Below are positions 41,874 through 50,738 of a DNA stretch of 64,000 nucleotides, in pieces. Within the stretch, counting starts at the first letter, position 1. Each line of letters opens with the position of its first letter. Source of the stretch: Streptomyces chryseus (GTDB lineage Bacteria; Actinomycetota; Actinomycetes; Streptomycetales; Streptomycetaceae); the NCBI RefSeq assembly GCF_014650755.1, contig NZ_BMVO01000002.1:62001-126000 (forward strand). The letters are read 5' to 3'. A model generated the notes under the pieces. The model did no database searches and was not told the DNA's origin. It saw nothing but the letters and a program-made list of their open reading frames with translations. Position numbers and translations under genes: made by a program.

Positions 41874-43268
41874 ATGAAGGCCCATGACGCGATGTACATC
41901 GGCGGCCAGTGGCGGCCCGCCGTCGGCCAGGACACGATCGCGGTCGTGAACCCGGCCGACGAGCAGGTCATCGGCCACGTCCCGGCCGGTACCGCCGAGG
42001 ACGTCGACGCGGCGGTACGGGCCGCCCGCGACGCCTTCCCCGGCTGGGCCGCGACCGCTCCGGCCGAGCGCGCCGCCAGGATCGCCGCCCTGCGCGACGT
42101 GCTGGTGGCCCGCAAGGACGAGATCGCCGAGACGGTGACCGCCGAGCTGGGCGCGCCCCTGGGCTTCTCGCAGGCGGTGCACGCGGGGGTGCCGATCCTG
42201 GTCGCCGGTTCGTACGCCGAGCTGGCCGCGACGTACTCCTTCGAGGAGAAGGTCGGGAACTCGACCGTGTTCCTGGAGCCGGTGGGCGTGGTCGGCGCGA
42301 TCACGCCGTGGAACTACCCGCTGCACCAGATCGTCGCCAAGGTGGCCCCCGCCCTTGCGGCCGGCTGCACGGTGGTGCTCAAGCCCGCCGAGGACACGCC
42401 GCTGACCGCTCAGCTCTTCGCCGAGGCCGTCGAGGAGGCCGGCATCCCCGCCGGTGTCTTCAACCTGGTCACCGGCCTCGGCCCGGTCGCCGGCCAGGCG
42501 CTCGCCGAGCACGAGGGCGTCGACCTCGTCTCCTTCACCGGCTCCACCGCCGTCGGCAAGCAGATCGGCGCGACGGCGGGCGCGGCCGTCAAGCGGGTCG
42601 CGCTGGAGCTGGGCGGCAAGTCGGCCAACGTCATCCTGCCGAGCGCCGACCTGGCGAAGGCCGTCAACGTCGGTGTCGCCAACGTCATGGGCAACTCCGG
42701 TCAGACGTGCAGCGCCTGGACCCGGATGCTGGTCCACGAGGACCAGTACGACGAGGCGGTGGCGCTGGCGGCCGCCGCCGTGGCGAAGTACACCGTCGGT
42801 GAACGGGTCGGTCCGCTCGTCAACGCCAAGCAGCAGGCGCGGGTGCGCGGCTACATCGAGAAGGGCGTCGAAGAGGGCGCACGCCTCGTCGCGGGCGGCC
42901 CCGACGCCCCGCTCGACACCGGCTACTACGTCGCGCCGACCGTCTTCGCGGACGTCACCCCCGACATGACCATCGCGCGGGAGGAGATCTTCGGCCCGGT
43001 CGTGTCGATCCTGAAGTACGCCGACGAGGACGAGGCGCTGCGCATCGCCAACGGCACCGTCTACGGACTCGCGGGGGCGGTCTGGGCGGCGGACGACGCC
43101 CAGGCCGTGGCCTTCGCCCGCCGTATGGACACCGGGCAGGTCGACATCAACGGCGGCCGCTTCAACCCGCTGGCCCCCTTCGGCGGTTACAAGCAGTCGG
43201 GAGTCGGCCGCGAGCTCGGCTCGCACGGCCTCTCCGAGTACCTCCAGACCAAGTCCCTCCAGTTCTGA
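41874..43268 (+). CDS. NAD(P)-dependent aldehyde dehydrogenase
   Basis: 464 residues with a GGAGG site. Complete ALDH motifs: [46 protein letters not shown] (general-base Glu), [13 protein letters not shown] (nucleophile Cys), [11 protein letters not shown], and [16 protein letters not shown]. It oxidises an aldehyde to its acid. The zinc alcohol dehydrogenase starts 21 bases after it, so together they convert an alcohol to a carboxylic acid. A TetR-type operator precedes it. Confidence 0.93.
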   Translation: MKAHDAMYIGGQWRPAVGQDTIAVVNPADEQVIGHVPAGTAEDVDAAVRAARDAFPGWAATAPAERAARIAALRDVLVARKDEIAETVTAELGAPLGFSQAVHAGVPILVAGSYAELAATYSFEEKVGNSTVFLEPVGVVGAITPWNYPLHQIVAKVAPALAAGCTVVLKPAEDTPLTAQLFAEAVEEAGIPAGVFNLVTGLGPVAGQALAEHEGVDLVSFTGSTAVGKQIGATAGAAVKRVALELGGKSANVILPSADLAKAVNVGVANVMGNSGQTCSAWTRMLVHEDQYDEAVALAAAAVAKYTVGERVGPLVNAKQQARVRGYIEKGVEEGARLVAGGPDAPLDTGYYVAPTVFADVTPDMTIAREEIFGPVVSILKYADEDEALRIANGTVYGLAGAVWAADDAQAVAFARRMDTGQVDINGGRFNPLAPFGGYKQSGVGRELGSHGLSEYLQTKSLQF

Positions 43269-43289
43269 GCCCCGGGAGCACCCCACACC

Positions 43290-44375
43290 ATGGCCCGCGT
43301 CCGCGCCGCAGTCCTGCCCGCCGTCGGTGCTCCCCTGGAGATCACCGACATCGACCTTCCGGCCACCGGCCCCGGCCAGGTGAGAGTCCGTCTCGCCGCC
43401 GCCGGTGTCTGCCACTCCGACCTCTCCCTGTCCAACGGCACCATGCGTGTGCCGGTCCCCGCCGTGCTCGGCCACGAGGGGGCCGGCACGGTCGTCTCGG
43501 TGGGCGAGGGCGTCACGCACATCGCCCCCGGCGACCCCGTCGTCCTCAACTGGGCGCCCTCCTGCGGCGTCTGCCACCACTGCGGCATCGGCGAGGTGTG
43601 GCTGTGCGCCGACGCCCTGTCCGGCGCCGGGAACGTGTACGCCCGTACCGCCGGCGGCACCGACCTCCACCCCGGCCTGAACGTCGCGGCGTTCGCCGAG
43701 GAGACGGTCGTCGCCGCGAACTGCGTCCTGCCCGTCCCCGACGGCATCCCGCTGACCGACGCCGCGCTGCTCGGCTGCGCGATCCTCACGGGGTACGGAG
43801 CCGTCCACCACAGCGCGCGGGTGCGCGCGGGGGAGTCGGTCGCGGTCTTCGGAGTCGGCGGGGTCGGTCTCGCCGTCCTCCAGTCGGCCCGTATCGCCGG
43901 GGCCGGACAGATCGTCGCCGTCGACGTATCGCCGGAGAAGGAGGAGCTGGCGCGGGCCGCCGGGGCCACCGACTTCGTGATCGCCTCCGAGACGACCGCC
44001 CGGGAGATCCGCAAGCTCACCGGCGGGCAAGGGGCGGACGTCGCCATCGAGTGCGTGGGCCGGGCCGTCACCATCCGTACGGCCTGGGACTCGACCCGCC
44101 GGGGCGGGCGCACCACGGTCGTCGGCATCGGCGGCAAGGACCAGCAGGTCACCTTCAACGCCCTGGAGATCTTCCACTTCGGCCGTACGCTCTCGGGCTG
44201 CGTGTACGGGAACTCCGACCCGGCGCGCGACCTGCCCGTACTGGCGGAGCACATCCGGGCCGGCCGTCTCGACCTGGGCAGCATGGTCACCGAACAGATC
44301 GGCCTGGACGGCATTCCGGCCGCCTTCGACAACATGATCGCGGGCAAGGGCGGCCGCGCCCTGGTCGTCTTCTAG
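43290..44375 (+). CDS. Zinc-dependent alcohol dehydrogenase
   Basis: 361 residues, MDR superfamily. Catalytic zinc ligands in GVCHSD (Cys41) and LGHEGAG; structural zinc Cys set in CGVCHHCGIGEVWLC; Rossmann loop FGVGGVGLAVLQSA with a following Asp (AVDVSPEK) that favours NAD. It ends with a strong terminator. Paired with the ALDH upstream, it probably oxidises a primary alcohol; the identity is not evident. Confidence 0.92.
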   Translation: MARVRAAVLPAVGAPLEITDIDLPATGPGQVRVRLAAAGVCHSDLSLSNGTMRVPVPAVLGHEGAGTVVSVGEGVTHIAPGDPVVLNWAPSCGVCHHCGIGEVWLCADALSGAGNVYARTAGGTDLHPGLNVAAFAEETVVAANCVLPVPDGIPLTDAALLGCAILTGYGAVHHSARVRAGESVAVFGVGGVGLAVLQSARIAGAGQIVAVDVSPEKEELARAAGATDFVIASETTAREIRKLTGGQGADVAIECVGRAVTIRTAWDSTRRGGRTTVVGIGGKDQQVTFNALEIFHFGRTLSGCVYGNSDPARDLPVLAEHIRAGRLDLGSMVTEQIGLDGIPAAFDNMIAGKGGRALVVF

Positions 44376-44390
44376 CCACCCCGCCCCCGC

Positions 44391-44418
44391 ACCCCGGCCG
44401 CTTCCGTGCGGCCGGGGT
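44391..44418. terminator. Terminator after the alcohol dehydrogenase gene
   Basis: Perfect 11-bp stem (ACCCCGGCCGC / GCGGCCGGGGT) with a 6-base loop, 15 bases after the ADH stop. It separates the ALDH-ADH operon from the transporter gene. Confidence 0.85.
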
Positions 44419-44489
44419 GGTCGTGCTGCGCGGATTCCGGTTCGGGCGGACGGGGCGGCGAAAAGTGCCGGCGTCGAACCCGTTGACCT

Positions 44490-44511
44490 CCGTACCGCCC
44501 GGTCGGTACGG
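44490..44511. promoter_or_regulatory. Perfect inverted repeat before the MHS transporter gene
   Basis: CCGTACCG-N6-CGGTACGG, perfect 8-bp arms, 60 bases before the ATG at 44572. A TTGACC at 44483-44488 directly upstream could be a -35 element, so the repeat would lie between -35 and -10. Contains the CCGGTCGGTA 10-mer. Likely operator. Confidence 0.6.
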
Positions 44512-44571
44512 TCCGGCACATCTCGACGCCACCCCCTCCTCCGTCCCCGCACCCACCGGAGTGTGCAGCGC

Positions 44572-45912
44572 ATGGACACAGCATCTTCCCCGCTCCAGGA
44601 CCCCACGGCAGCCCCTCCCGCCGACCGCAACCGCCGCAAGGTGGCCACCGCCGCCGCCCTCGCCTCAGCCGTCGAGTGGTACGACTACTTCGTCTTCGGC
44701 ATCGCCGCGGCCCTCGTCCTCGGCGACCTGTACTTCCCCTCCGGCAGCTCGTCGGCCGGCGTGCTCGCCGCCTTCGCGACCTTCGCCGTCGGGTTCCTCG
44801 CCCGGCCCGTCGGCGGTGTCATCGCCGGGCACCTGGGCGACAAGCGCGGCCGCAAGCCGATGCTGGTCATGGCCCTGACGCTGATGGGCGTGGCCACCAC
44901 CGGCATCGGCCTCCTGCCGACGTACGAGACCATCGGGATCGCGGCGCCCGTGCTGCTCGTCCTGCTCCGCGTCGTCCAGGGCATCGCCGTCGGCGCCCAG
45001 TGGGGCGGGGCGATGCTGATGGCCACGGAGTACGCTCCCGAGGGCAAGCGGGGGCTGTACGGCAGCCTCGTGCAGCTCGGAGTGCCCATCGGCGTCGTCA
45101 CGGCGAACACGGTCTTCCTGATCGCGGGCGCCACGACCAGCGAGAGCGCGTTCGCGTCGTGGGGCTGGCGGGTGCCGTTCTTCGTCGGCGTCCTGGTGCT
45201 CGTCCTCGCGTGGTACATCCACACGCGGGTCGAGGAGACACCGGCCTTCCGTGAGGCGGAGCGGGCGCTGGCCGAGCAGGAGAAGGGGGCGTCGCGCTCT
45301 CCGCTGCGCACCATCCTGACCAAGCACCTCGGCACGGTGTTCCTGGCGGGCGGATCGTTCGCGGTCAACACCGCGACCTTCTACATCATCATTACCGGAG
45401 TCCTGGACTACGCCACCCGCGAGCTGGAGATGGAGCGCAGCGCCGTCCTCACCGTCTCGCTGTGCGTCAGCCTCACGCAACTGGTCCTCATCCCCGCCTC
45501 GGCTGCGCTCTCGGACCGGATCGGACGACTGCGGATCTACGCGCTGGGGGCGGTGGGGCTGCTGGTGTGGGCGGTGCCGATGTTCCTGCTCATCGACACG
45601 AAGTCGCTGCTGTGGCTGGCCGTCGGCACGTTCGTGACGAGCTGCTTCCTCAGCATCATGTACGGGCCGCAGGCGGCGCTGTTCGCCGAGCTGTTCACGG
45701 CGGAGATGCGGTACACGGGGGCGTCCCTCGGCTACCAGATCGCGGCCGTGTTCGGCGGTGGGCTGGCGCCGTTCATGATGGTGCTGCTGCTGGAGGCCAC
45801 CGGTACGTCGATGGCGGTGTCCGCGTACATCATCGGCCTCGCGGTGATCGCGCTGATCTCGATCAGGATCCTGGCCAACCGGGCGCGGGCGGCGGGGGAC
45901 GGGGCGCGGTAG
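44572..45912 (+). CDS. MHS-family metabolite:proton symporter (MFS)
   Basis: 446 residues, 12 hydrophobic helices. N-terminal AALASAVEWYDYFVFGIAAALVLG and the GHLGDKRGRKPMLV motif A are characteristic of the ProP/ShiA/KgtP group, as is WRVPFFVGVLVLVLAWYIHTRVEETPAF. Substrates in this group are osmolytes, shikimate, alpha-ketoglutarate or similar acids. GGAG at 44558 supports the ATG at 44572 over the GTG at 44563. Alone in its unit, with terminators on both sides. Confidence 0.9.
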   Translation: MDTASSPLQDPTAAPPADRNRRKVATAAALASAVEWYDYFVFGIAAALVLGDLYFPSGSSSAGVLAAFATFAVGFLARPVGGVIAGHLGDKRGRKPMLVMALTLMGVATTGIGLLPTYETIGIAAPVLLVLLRVVQGIAVGAQWGGAMLMATEYAPEGKRGLYGSLVQLGVPIGVVTANTVFLIAGATTSESAFASWGWRVPFFVGVLVLVLAWYIHTRVEETPAFREAERALAEQEKGASRSPLRTILTKHLGTVFLAGGSFAVNTATFYIIITGVLDYATRELEMERSAVLTVSLCVSLTQLVLIPASAALSDRIGRLRIYALGAVGLLVWAVPMFLLIDTKSLLWLAVGTFVTSCFLSIMYGPQAALFAELFTAEMRYTGASLGYQIAAVFGGGLAPFMMVLLLEATGTSMAVSAYIIGLAVIALISIRILANRARAAGDGAR

Positions 45913-45919
45913 GAGCGCC

Positions 45920-45958
45920 GGGCGCGGGGCCCGGGGGCTCAGCCCGGACCCCGCGCCC
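45920..45958. terminator. Bidirectional terminator between transporter and PEP-mutase-like genes
   Basis: Stem GGGCGCGGGG / CCCCGCGCCC with an inner CCGGG/CCCGG stem, 7 bases after the transporter stop and facing the convergent gene ending at 45979. Confidence 0.75.
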
Positions 45959-45978
45959 CGCGACACCGGGGCCCGGCG

Positions 45979-46773
45979 CTACTTCCCGTACGCGTCCGAC
46001 CAGGCGTCCGCCGTCGCGTACGTCGGCACGCCCGGCGTGTCCGCCTCGCCGTGGGACACCGCCCGCGCCACATCGACCGCGTGCCGCACGGCGGCCCGGA
46101 ACAGGAGCGACCCCGTACTGACCCTCGCCACGCCCAGCTCCGCGAGCCGGGCGACCGGCAACCGCCCCGGTGCGTACAGGATGTTGAGCGGAAGCCCGTA
46201 CTCGGCGGCCAGGGCGGCGATGACCGGCTCCTCCTGGAGCCCGGGGACGAACAGGCCGTCCGCGCCCGCCTCCCGGTACGCGGACAGCCGCCGCGCCGTC
46301 TCGTCCGCCCGGTCCGGCAGCCAGTACGTGTCCGCGCGCGCGTTGACGAACAGGGTCGGCGCCGCTTCCTTCACGGCGCCGATCAGTTCCCGCTGGAAGC
46401 CGAGCGGCGCGAGCGTCCCGTCCGGGCGGCCGTCCTCGATGTTCACCCCGGCCACCCCCGCCCGTACGAGATCGGCGGCCAGCGCCGCGACACCGTCCGG
46501 GCCGGCGCCGAAGCCGCCCTCGATGTCCACCGTGACCGGCACCGGCAGCCGCGCGAGCCGGCGCCCGAGGTGGAGCGTCTCCTCGCGTGCCGCGCCGGTC
46601 GCGTCCGGTTTGCCGGCGGTCGACGCCACACCGAGGCTGGTGGTCCCGATCGCGGCGAACCCGGCCTCGGCGAGTGCGGCGGCGGACGCGTGGTCCCAGG
46701 CGTTGGGGAGGACGAGCGGCGCGCCGGGGCGGTGGTGCAGGGCGCGGAACGCGTCGTAGCGGTCCTGGTTCAC
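45979..46773 (-). CDS. Isocitrate lyase/PEP mutase family protein
   Basis: 264 residues, GTG start with a GGAGGAGA site. The TIM-barrel family signature includes PLVLPNAWDHASAAALAEAGFAAIGTTSLGVA, PVTVDIEGGFG (metal Asp/Glu), GVNIEDG, FVNARADTYW and LPLNILYAP. Members cleave C-C or P-C bonds in oxo-acids (for example 2-methylisocitrate, oxaloacetate or phosphonopyruvate). The KKCGH-type catalytic Cys of true lyases is absent, placing it in the poorly assigned group. Its start overlaps the P450-like stop by 4 bases. Confidence 0.87.
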   Translation of the reverse strand: MNQDRYDAFRALHHRPGAPLVLPNAWDHASAAALAEAGFAAIGTTSLGVASTAGKPDATGAAREETLHLGRRLARLPVPVTVDIEGGFGAGPDGVAALAADLVRAGVAGVNIEDGRPDGTLAPLGFQRELIGAVKEAAPTLFVNARADTYWLPDRADETARRLSAYREAGADGLFVPGLQEEPVIAALAAEYGLPLNILYAPGRLPVARLAELGVARVSTGSLLFRAAVRHAVDVARAVSHGEADTPGVPTYATADAWSDAYGK

Positions 46774-47546
46774 GAGGCTTTCTCCTCCGGTAGTACGTCG
46801 AGTACGCCGCAGGCCAGCGCGAGGGCGTGACGGGATCCGGGGCACGGGCGGACGCCGTGCCCGAAAGGCGCCCCGGCCGCTGCCAGGTCCAGGGGGACTT
46901 CGCTGCCCTCCGGCACGGGCCGGCCGTTCAGCGCCGCTTCCGGGCCGGCGACGCGCTGGGTGCCGCGCACCGGCGGGGACAGCCGGAGCGTGTCGGTCAG
47001 CAACTCCTCGACGGAGCCGGGCGGCCGGCCCGTGGCGGCGCGTTCCAGCGCGCCGGTGATCAGCGCGGCGGTGGCGTCGCAGGTCTGCACGAGCAGCCCG
47101 ATCCGGTTCGCGACGCTCTCGGCCTCGCCGTCCGGCAGCAGGCCCATCAGGGTGCGTACGCCCTCGTCGGCCCGTGCCGTCAGCTCCGGCGACGCCCCGG
47201 GCCGGTAGGCCGCGGCGACCGCACGCGTCGCCGGCACGACGTCCCCGCGCGCCCCGAGCGCGGCCCCGAGGACGGCCACCGGGACATGGGGCGCGGCGTC
47301 CGGCGACGCGGCGGCGCGGGTCGCGGTCCTGGCCGCCTCCCGCAACCGCGAGGGGTCCAGGCGCCGCAACTCGGCCTCGGCGAGAGCGCGTCGCCGGGCG
47401 TGCGTGGGGCCGTTGCTGAACCGCGGCACGGCGCCGCGCAGCCAGCGCATGGATCCGGGCGCGCCACCGGAGGGCGCCTGCGGCACGAGGAAGCGGGGGT
47501 CGCAGAGCAGGGCACGGGCGTCGGGCGTGGGCGTCGGCGTCGTCAT
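46770..47546 (-). CDS. Very short cytochrome P450-like protein
   Basis: 258 residues against about 400 for a normal bacterial P450. A good heme-thiolate motif (FGHGVRPCPGSRHALAL) sits near the C-terminus, preceded by a PVRGTQRVAGPEAALNGRPVPEG stretch like the region before the heme loop. An I-helix-like segment (NRIGLLVQTCDATAALITGALE) lacks the AGxxT oxygen-activation motif. The start lacks the usual N-terminal half. No frameshift is apparent, and the gene is tightly coupled to the PEP-mutase-like gene. It may bind heme without classical oxygenase chemistry. Confidence 0.75.
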   Translation of the reverse strand: MTTPTPTPDARALLCDPRFLVPQAPSGGAPGSMRWLRGAVPRFSNGPTHARRRALAEAELRRLDPSRLREAARTATRAAASPDAAPHVPVAVLGAALGARGDVVPATRAVAAAYRPGASPELTARADEGVRTLMGLLPDGEAESVANRIGLLVQTCDATAALITGALERAATGRPPGSVEELLTDTLRLSPPVRGTQRVAGPEAALNGRPVPEGSEVPLDLAAAGAPFGHGVRPCPGSRHALALACGVLDVLPEEKAS

Positions 47547-47609
47547 GTCCACGAACGTAGTGGCGTGACGTTTCGGTCACGGCCGAAGCGTTACGGCTCC
47601 GCCCGCGCC

Positions 47610-48380
47610 TCACGCCCCCGGCGTCCCGGCCAGTGCCCCCGGTTCGATCCCCAGCACGTCCCGCAGTGCCCGCTCGCCCTCCCGCGACACCTTCACCGCC
47701 CGTTCGGAGCCGATGCGTACGCACCAGCCCGCCTCCAGCGCGTGGCGGCAGAGCGCCGCCCCCGCCACCCCCGCCAGATGCGGGCGGCGTTCGGTCCAGT
47801 CGAGGCAGGAGCGCACCAGCGGGCGACGGCCCGAGCGTTCCAGAGGGATGCCCAGCGCGTCGAACCAGGCCAGCCCCTCGTCGGTGAGCGCGAACCCCAC
47901 GTCCTGCCGCAGCAGACCGCGCGCCGTCATCGCGTCCGTGATGACGATGCCGACCCGGCCGGCGAGGTGGTCGTAACACGTGCGGCCCCGCGCCATCGCG
48001 CTGCTCGCACTCGCCGCCCGCAGGGTGCGGGGCGCCTCGTCCCGCCCGGCGGCCGGCGGCGCGGTCCGTGCGGCGAGGTCCTCCACCAGGTGGGCCGCCC
48101 CCGGGCCGGCGAGGCGGACGTACCGGTGCCTGCCCTGCCGTTCCTCGGTGAGCAGCCCGCCGGCGACCAGCCTGCCGAGGTGTTCGCTCGCCGTCGAGGC
48201 CGCCACCCCCGCGCGGCGCGCCAGTTCGCCCGCCGTCCACGCCCGGCCGTCGAGCAGCGCCAGGCAGAACGAGGCGCGGGTCTCGTCGGCGAGCAGGGCG
48301 GCGAGCGCGGCCAGCCGCCCTGCGGCGGAGAGCGAGGAATCAGGGGAGACCGAGGAGACGGGGGAGTCGTCGTGTGCCAT
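47610..48380 (-). CDS. ArsR-family transcriptional regulator with C-terminal domain
   Basis: 256 residues. ArsR-type winged helix at about 20-95 (LAALLADETRASFCLALLDGRAWTAGELARRAGVAASTASEHLGRLVAGGLLTEERQGRHRYVRLA), then a domain with CYDHLAGRVGIVITDAM and GLAWFDALGIP common in actinobacterial ArsR relatives. It is in the same direction as the P450-like/PEP-mutase pair, 63 bases away, and may control it. No CxC metal site is seen. Confidence 0.86.
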   Translation of the reverse strand: MAHDDSPVSSVSPDSSLSAAGRLAALAALLADETRASFCLALLDGRAWTAGELARRAGVAASTASEHLGRLVAGGLLTEERQGRHRYVRLAGPGAAHLVEDLAARTAPPAAGRDEAPRTLRAASASSAMARGRTCYDHLAGRVGIVITDAMTARGLLRQDVGFALTDEGLAWFDALGIPLERSGRRPLVRSCLDWTERRPHLAGVAGAALCRHALEAGWCVRIGSERAVKVSREGERALRDVLGIEPGALAGTPGA

Positions 48381-48394
48381 GGGGCCAGGATGCG

Positions 48395-49060
48395 TCAGGG
48401 ACTCTTCGGCGTCCGCCGAACCGTCCTCAGCTGCTCGTACTGGAGCCCCAGGCCGTCGATCAGCGCCCGCAGCCCCGTCTCGAACGCGCCCTCGTCGACC
48501 TGCTGCCGCCGCTCCGCGAGGAGATGCGCCTGGCCGAGGTGCGGATAGTCCTCCGGGTCGTACGCCGCCTCGTCGTCGACGAAGCCGCTCGCGAACGAGC
48601 CGAGCGCCGACCCGGTGATGAAGTACCGCATCAGCGCACCGATGTGCGTCGCCTGGGCGGGCGGCCACCCCGCCCCGACCATCGCTCCGAACACCGCGTC
48701 GGCGACCCGCAGACCGGCCGGGCGTCGCCCGGGGCCGCGCGCCAGTACCGGCACGACGTTGGGGTGTTCGGTGAGCGCGGCGCGGTAGGAGACGGCGTAG
48801 TCGTGCAGCGCCGTCCGCCAGTCGCGGCCGTCCGCCGGGTCGAACATCGACAGGTCGACCTTGGCGCTCACGCCGTCGGCGACCGCGTCGAGGATCTCGT
48901 CCTTGTTGTGGAAGTGGTTGTAGAGGGACGGCCCGCTCACCCCGAGCTCGGCCGCGAGCCGGCGCGTGGAGAGGGCGTCCAGCCCTTCGGCGTCCACCAG
49001 CGCGCTCGCCGCCCCCACGATGCGGTCACGGCTGAGAAGGGGCTTGCGCGGTCGGGCCAT
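48395..49060 (-). CDS. TetR-family regulator of the acyl-CoA dehydrogenase / ALDH regulon
   Basis: 221 residues. HTH region RIVGAASALVDAEGLDALSTRRLAAELGVSGPSLYNHFHNKDEILDAV and a TetR_C-like domain rich in Trp/Pro. It is divergent from the acyl-CoA dehydrogenase at 49122, with an operator between them (49087-49105). A near copy of that site precedes the ALDH/ADH operon at 41808. This supports control of both units by this protein; inference from sites, not shown by experiment. Confidence 0.88.
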   Translation of the reverse strand: MARPRKPLLSRDRIVGAASALVDAEGLDALSTRRLAAELGVSGPSLYNHFHNKDEILDAVADGVSAKVDLSMFDPADGRDWRTALHDYAVSYRAALTEHPNVVPVLARGPGRRPAGLRVADAVFGAMVGAGWPPAQATHIGALMRYFITGSALGSFASGFVDDEAAYDPEDYPHLGQAHLLAERRQQVDEGAFETGLRALIDGLGLQYEQLRTVRRTPKSP

Positions 49061-49086
49061 GCGGCACATAGTAGGCCCGGCAAAAG

Positions 49087-49105
49087 AAACTAGCAGTGCT
49101 AATTA
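49087..49105. promoter_or_regulatory. TetR operator between TetR and acyl-CoA dehydrogenase genes
   Basis: AAACTAGCAGTGCTAATTA, 15 of 19 identical to the site at 41808-41826. It lies in the 61-base divergent gap, ending 16 bases before the dehydrogenase ATG, so binding would cover both promoters. Confidence 0.7.
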
Positions 49106-49121
49106 AAAGTGGGGTGCCGGG

Positions 49122-50273
49122 ATGAATCTGGAACTCAGCGAGGAGCAGACCGCCGTACGGCAGCTCGCCAGGGACTTCAGCGACCGCGAGATCGCTCCGC
49201 ACGCCGTCGCGTGGGACCGGGCGGAGAGCGTCGACCGGGCGATCGTGAAGAAGCTCGGCGCCCTCGGCTTCCTCGGCCTGACGATCCCCGAGGAGTACGG
49301 CGGCTGTGGCGGCGACCACCTCGCGTACTGCCTCGTCACCGAGGAACTCGGCCGGGGCGACTCCGCCGTGCGCGGCATCGTGTCCGTGTCGCTCGGCCTG
49401 GTCGCCAAGACACTCGCCCACTGGGGCACCGAGGAGCAGAAGCGGCAGTGGCTGCCCGGCCTCACCTCGGGCGAGCTGGTCGGCTGCTTCGGGCTCACCG
49501 AGCCCGGCACGGGCTCCGACGCGGGCAGCCTCACGACCCGCGCCGTGCGGGACGGCGACGCGTACGTCGTCAACGGCTCCAAGATGTTCATCACGAACGG
49601 CACCTGGGCCGATGTCGTGCTGCTCTTCGCCCGCTCCACCGACGCCCCCGGACACAAGGGCGTCTCCGCGTTCCTGGTGCCCACCGACACCCCCGGCCTG
49701 ACCCGCCGCGAGATCCACGGCAAGCTCGGCCTGCGCGGACAGGCCACGGCGGAGCTGGTCCTCGAGGACGTGCGGGTCCCCGCCTCCGCGATGCTGGCGC
49801 CCGAGGGCAAGGGCTTCTCGGTCGCCATGTCCGCGCTCGCCAAGGGCCGCATGTCGGTCGCGGCGGGCTGCGTCGGCATCGCACAGGCGGCCCTGGACGC
49901 GGCGGTGGAGTACGCCACCGAGCGCGAACAGTTCGGAAAGACCATCGCGCACCACCAGCTCGTCCAGGAGCTCCTCACCGACATCGCGGTGGACGTGGAC
50001 GCCGCCCGCCTGCTGACCTGGCGCGTCGCCGACCTGATCGACCGGGGGCAGCCGTTCGTCACCGAGGCGTCCAAGGCGAAGCTCTTCGCCTCCGAGGCCG
50101 CCGTACGGGCGGCGAACAACGCGCTCCAGGTCTTCGGCGGTTACGGCTACATCGACGAGTACCCGGCGGGCAAGCTGCTGCGCGACGCCCGCGTGATGAC
50201 GCTGTACGAGGGCACCAGCCAGATCCAGAAGCTCGTCATCGGCCGCGCGCTCACCGGAGTGTCCGCCTTCTGA
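49122..50273 (+). CDS. Acyl-CoA dehydrogenase
   Basis: 383 residues, family length. FAD/CoA blocks: GCFGLTEPGTGSDAGSLTTRA, MFITNGTWADVVLLFA, RGQATAELVLEDVRVP, and the C-terminal YEGTSQIQKLVIGRALTG that carries the catalytic Glu. A butyryl/short-branched-chain type member. Forms the alpha,beta-double bond of an acyl-CoA and passes electrons to ETF. Under the divergent TetR. Confidence 0.94.
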   Translation: MNLELSEEQTAVRQLARDFSDREIAPHAVAWDRAESVDRAIVKKLGALGFLGLTIPEEYGGCGGDHLAYCLVTEELGRGDSAVRGIVSVSLGLVAKTLAHWGTEEQKRQWLPGLTSGELVGCFGLTEPGTGSDAGSLTTRAVRDGDAYVVNGSKMFITNGTWADVVLLFARSTDAPGHKGVSAFLVPTDTPGLTRREIHGKLGLRGQATAELVLEDVRVPASAMLAPEGKGFSVAMSALAKGRMSVAAGCVGIAQAALDAAVEYATEREQFGKTIAHHQLVQELLTDIAVDVDAARLLTWRVADLIDRGQPFVTEASKAKLFASEAAVRAANNALQVFGGYGYIDEYPAGKLLRDARVMTLYEGTSQIQKLVIGRALTGVSAF

Positions 50274-50381
50274 CCCGGCCGGCGCCCCCTTCCCGCGGGG
50301 CGGCCCGGTCCGCCGCCTGAGTACGTGAGCTGAGTACGCGAGCGGATGTGACCCGCGCCTCATCCGGCCATGCTGTCCGTC

Positions 50382-50669
50382 ATGAGCGACACACCCGTCA
50401 AGCAGCAGAACACGACGGCCTACTACGGGCAGGCCGTCGCCGCCTTCGCCGCGGCCCTGGGAGCGGTGACCCTCGGCATCCTCTACATGGACGCCGACCC
50501 CTGGGTGCGCGCCTTTCTCGGCATCGGCGTCCTGTACCTGGTGACCTCCGCCTTCACCCTCGCCAAGGTGATCAGGGACCGGCAGGAGGCGGGGCAGATC
50601 GTCAGCCGCGTCGACCAGGCGCGGCTGGAGAAGCTCCTCGCCGAGCACGACCCGTTCCAGAAGCTCTGA
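50382..50669 (+). CDS. YiaA/YiaB-type two-helix membrane protein
   Basis: 95 residues. Two hydrophobic helices (about 20-37 and 47-62) with YYGQAVAAFAAALGAVTLGILYMDADPWVRAFLGIGVLYLVTSAFTLAKVIRDR match the YiaAB family, small inner-membrane proteins of unknown role. An acidic tail follows. The start at 50382 is preferred to 50370. Confidence 0.8.
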   Translation: MSDTPVKQQNTTAYYGQAVAAFAAALGAVTLGILYMDADPWVRAFLGIGVLYLVTSAFTLAKVIRDRQEAGQIVSRVDQARLEKLLAEHDPFQKL

Positions 50670-50677
50670 ACGGCGCG

Positions 50678-50692
50678 CTAAGCGCTTGCTCA
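50678..50692. promoter_or_regulatory. Operator copy 1 of CTAAGCGCTTGCTCA, before TetR
   Basis: 15-mer with an AAGCGCTT palindromic core, 46 bases before the TetR ATG. An identical 15-mer lies at 51933-51947. This kind of half-palindrome is common for TetR regulators of fatty-acid metabolism. Confidence 0.7.
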
Positions 50693-50738
50693 CCTTCGGG
50701 GTATGGTGTTCGTTCCTGTCGGACGGAAGGGGCGAGCC

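Noticed and set aside
41868..44648. 926-codon minus-strand frame over the ALDH/ADH genes
   Set aside because: Shadow of well-supported plus-strand dehydrogenases.
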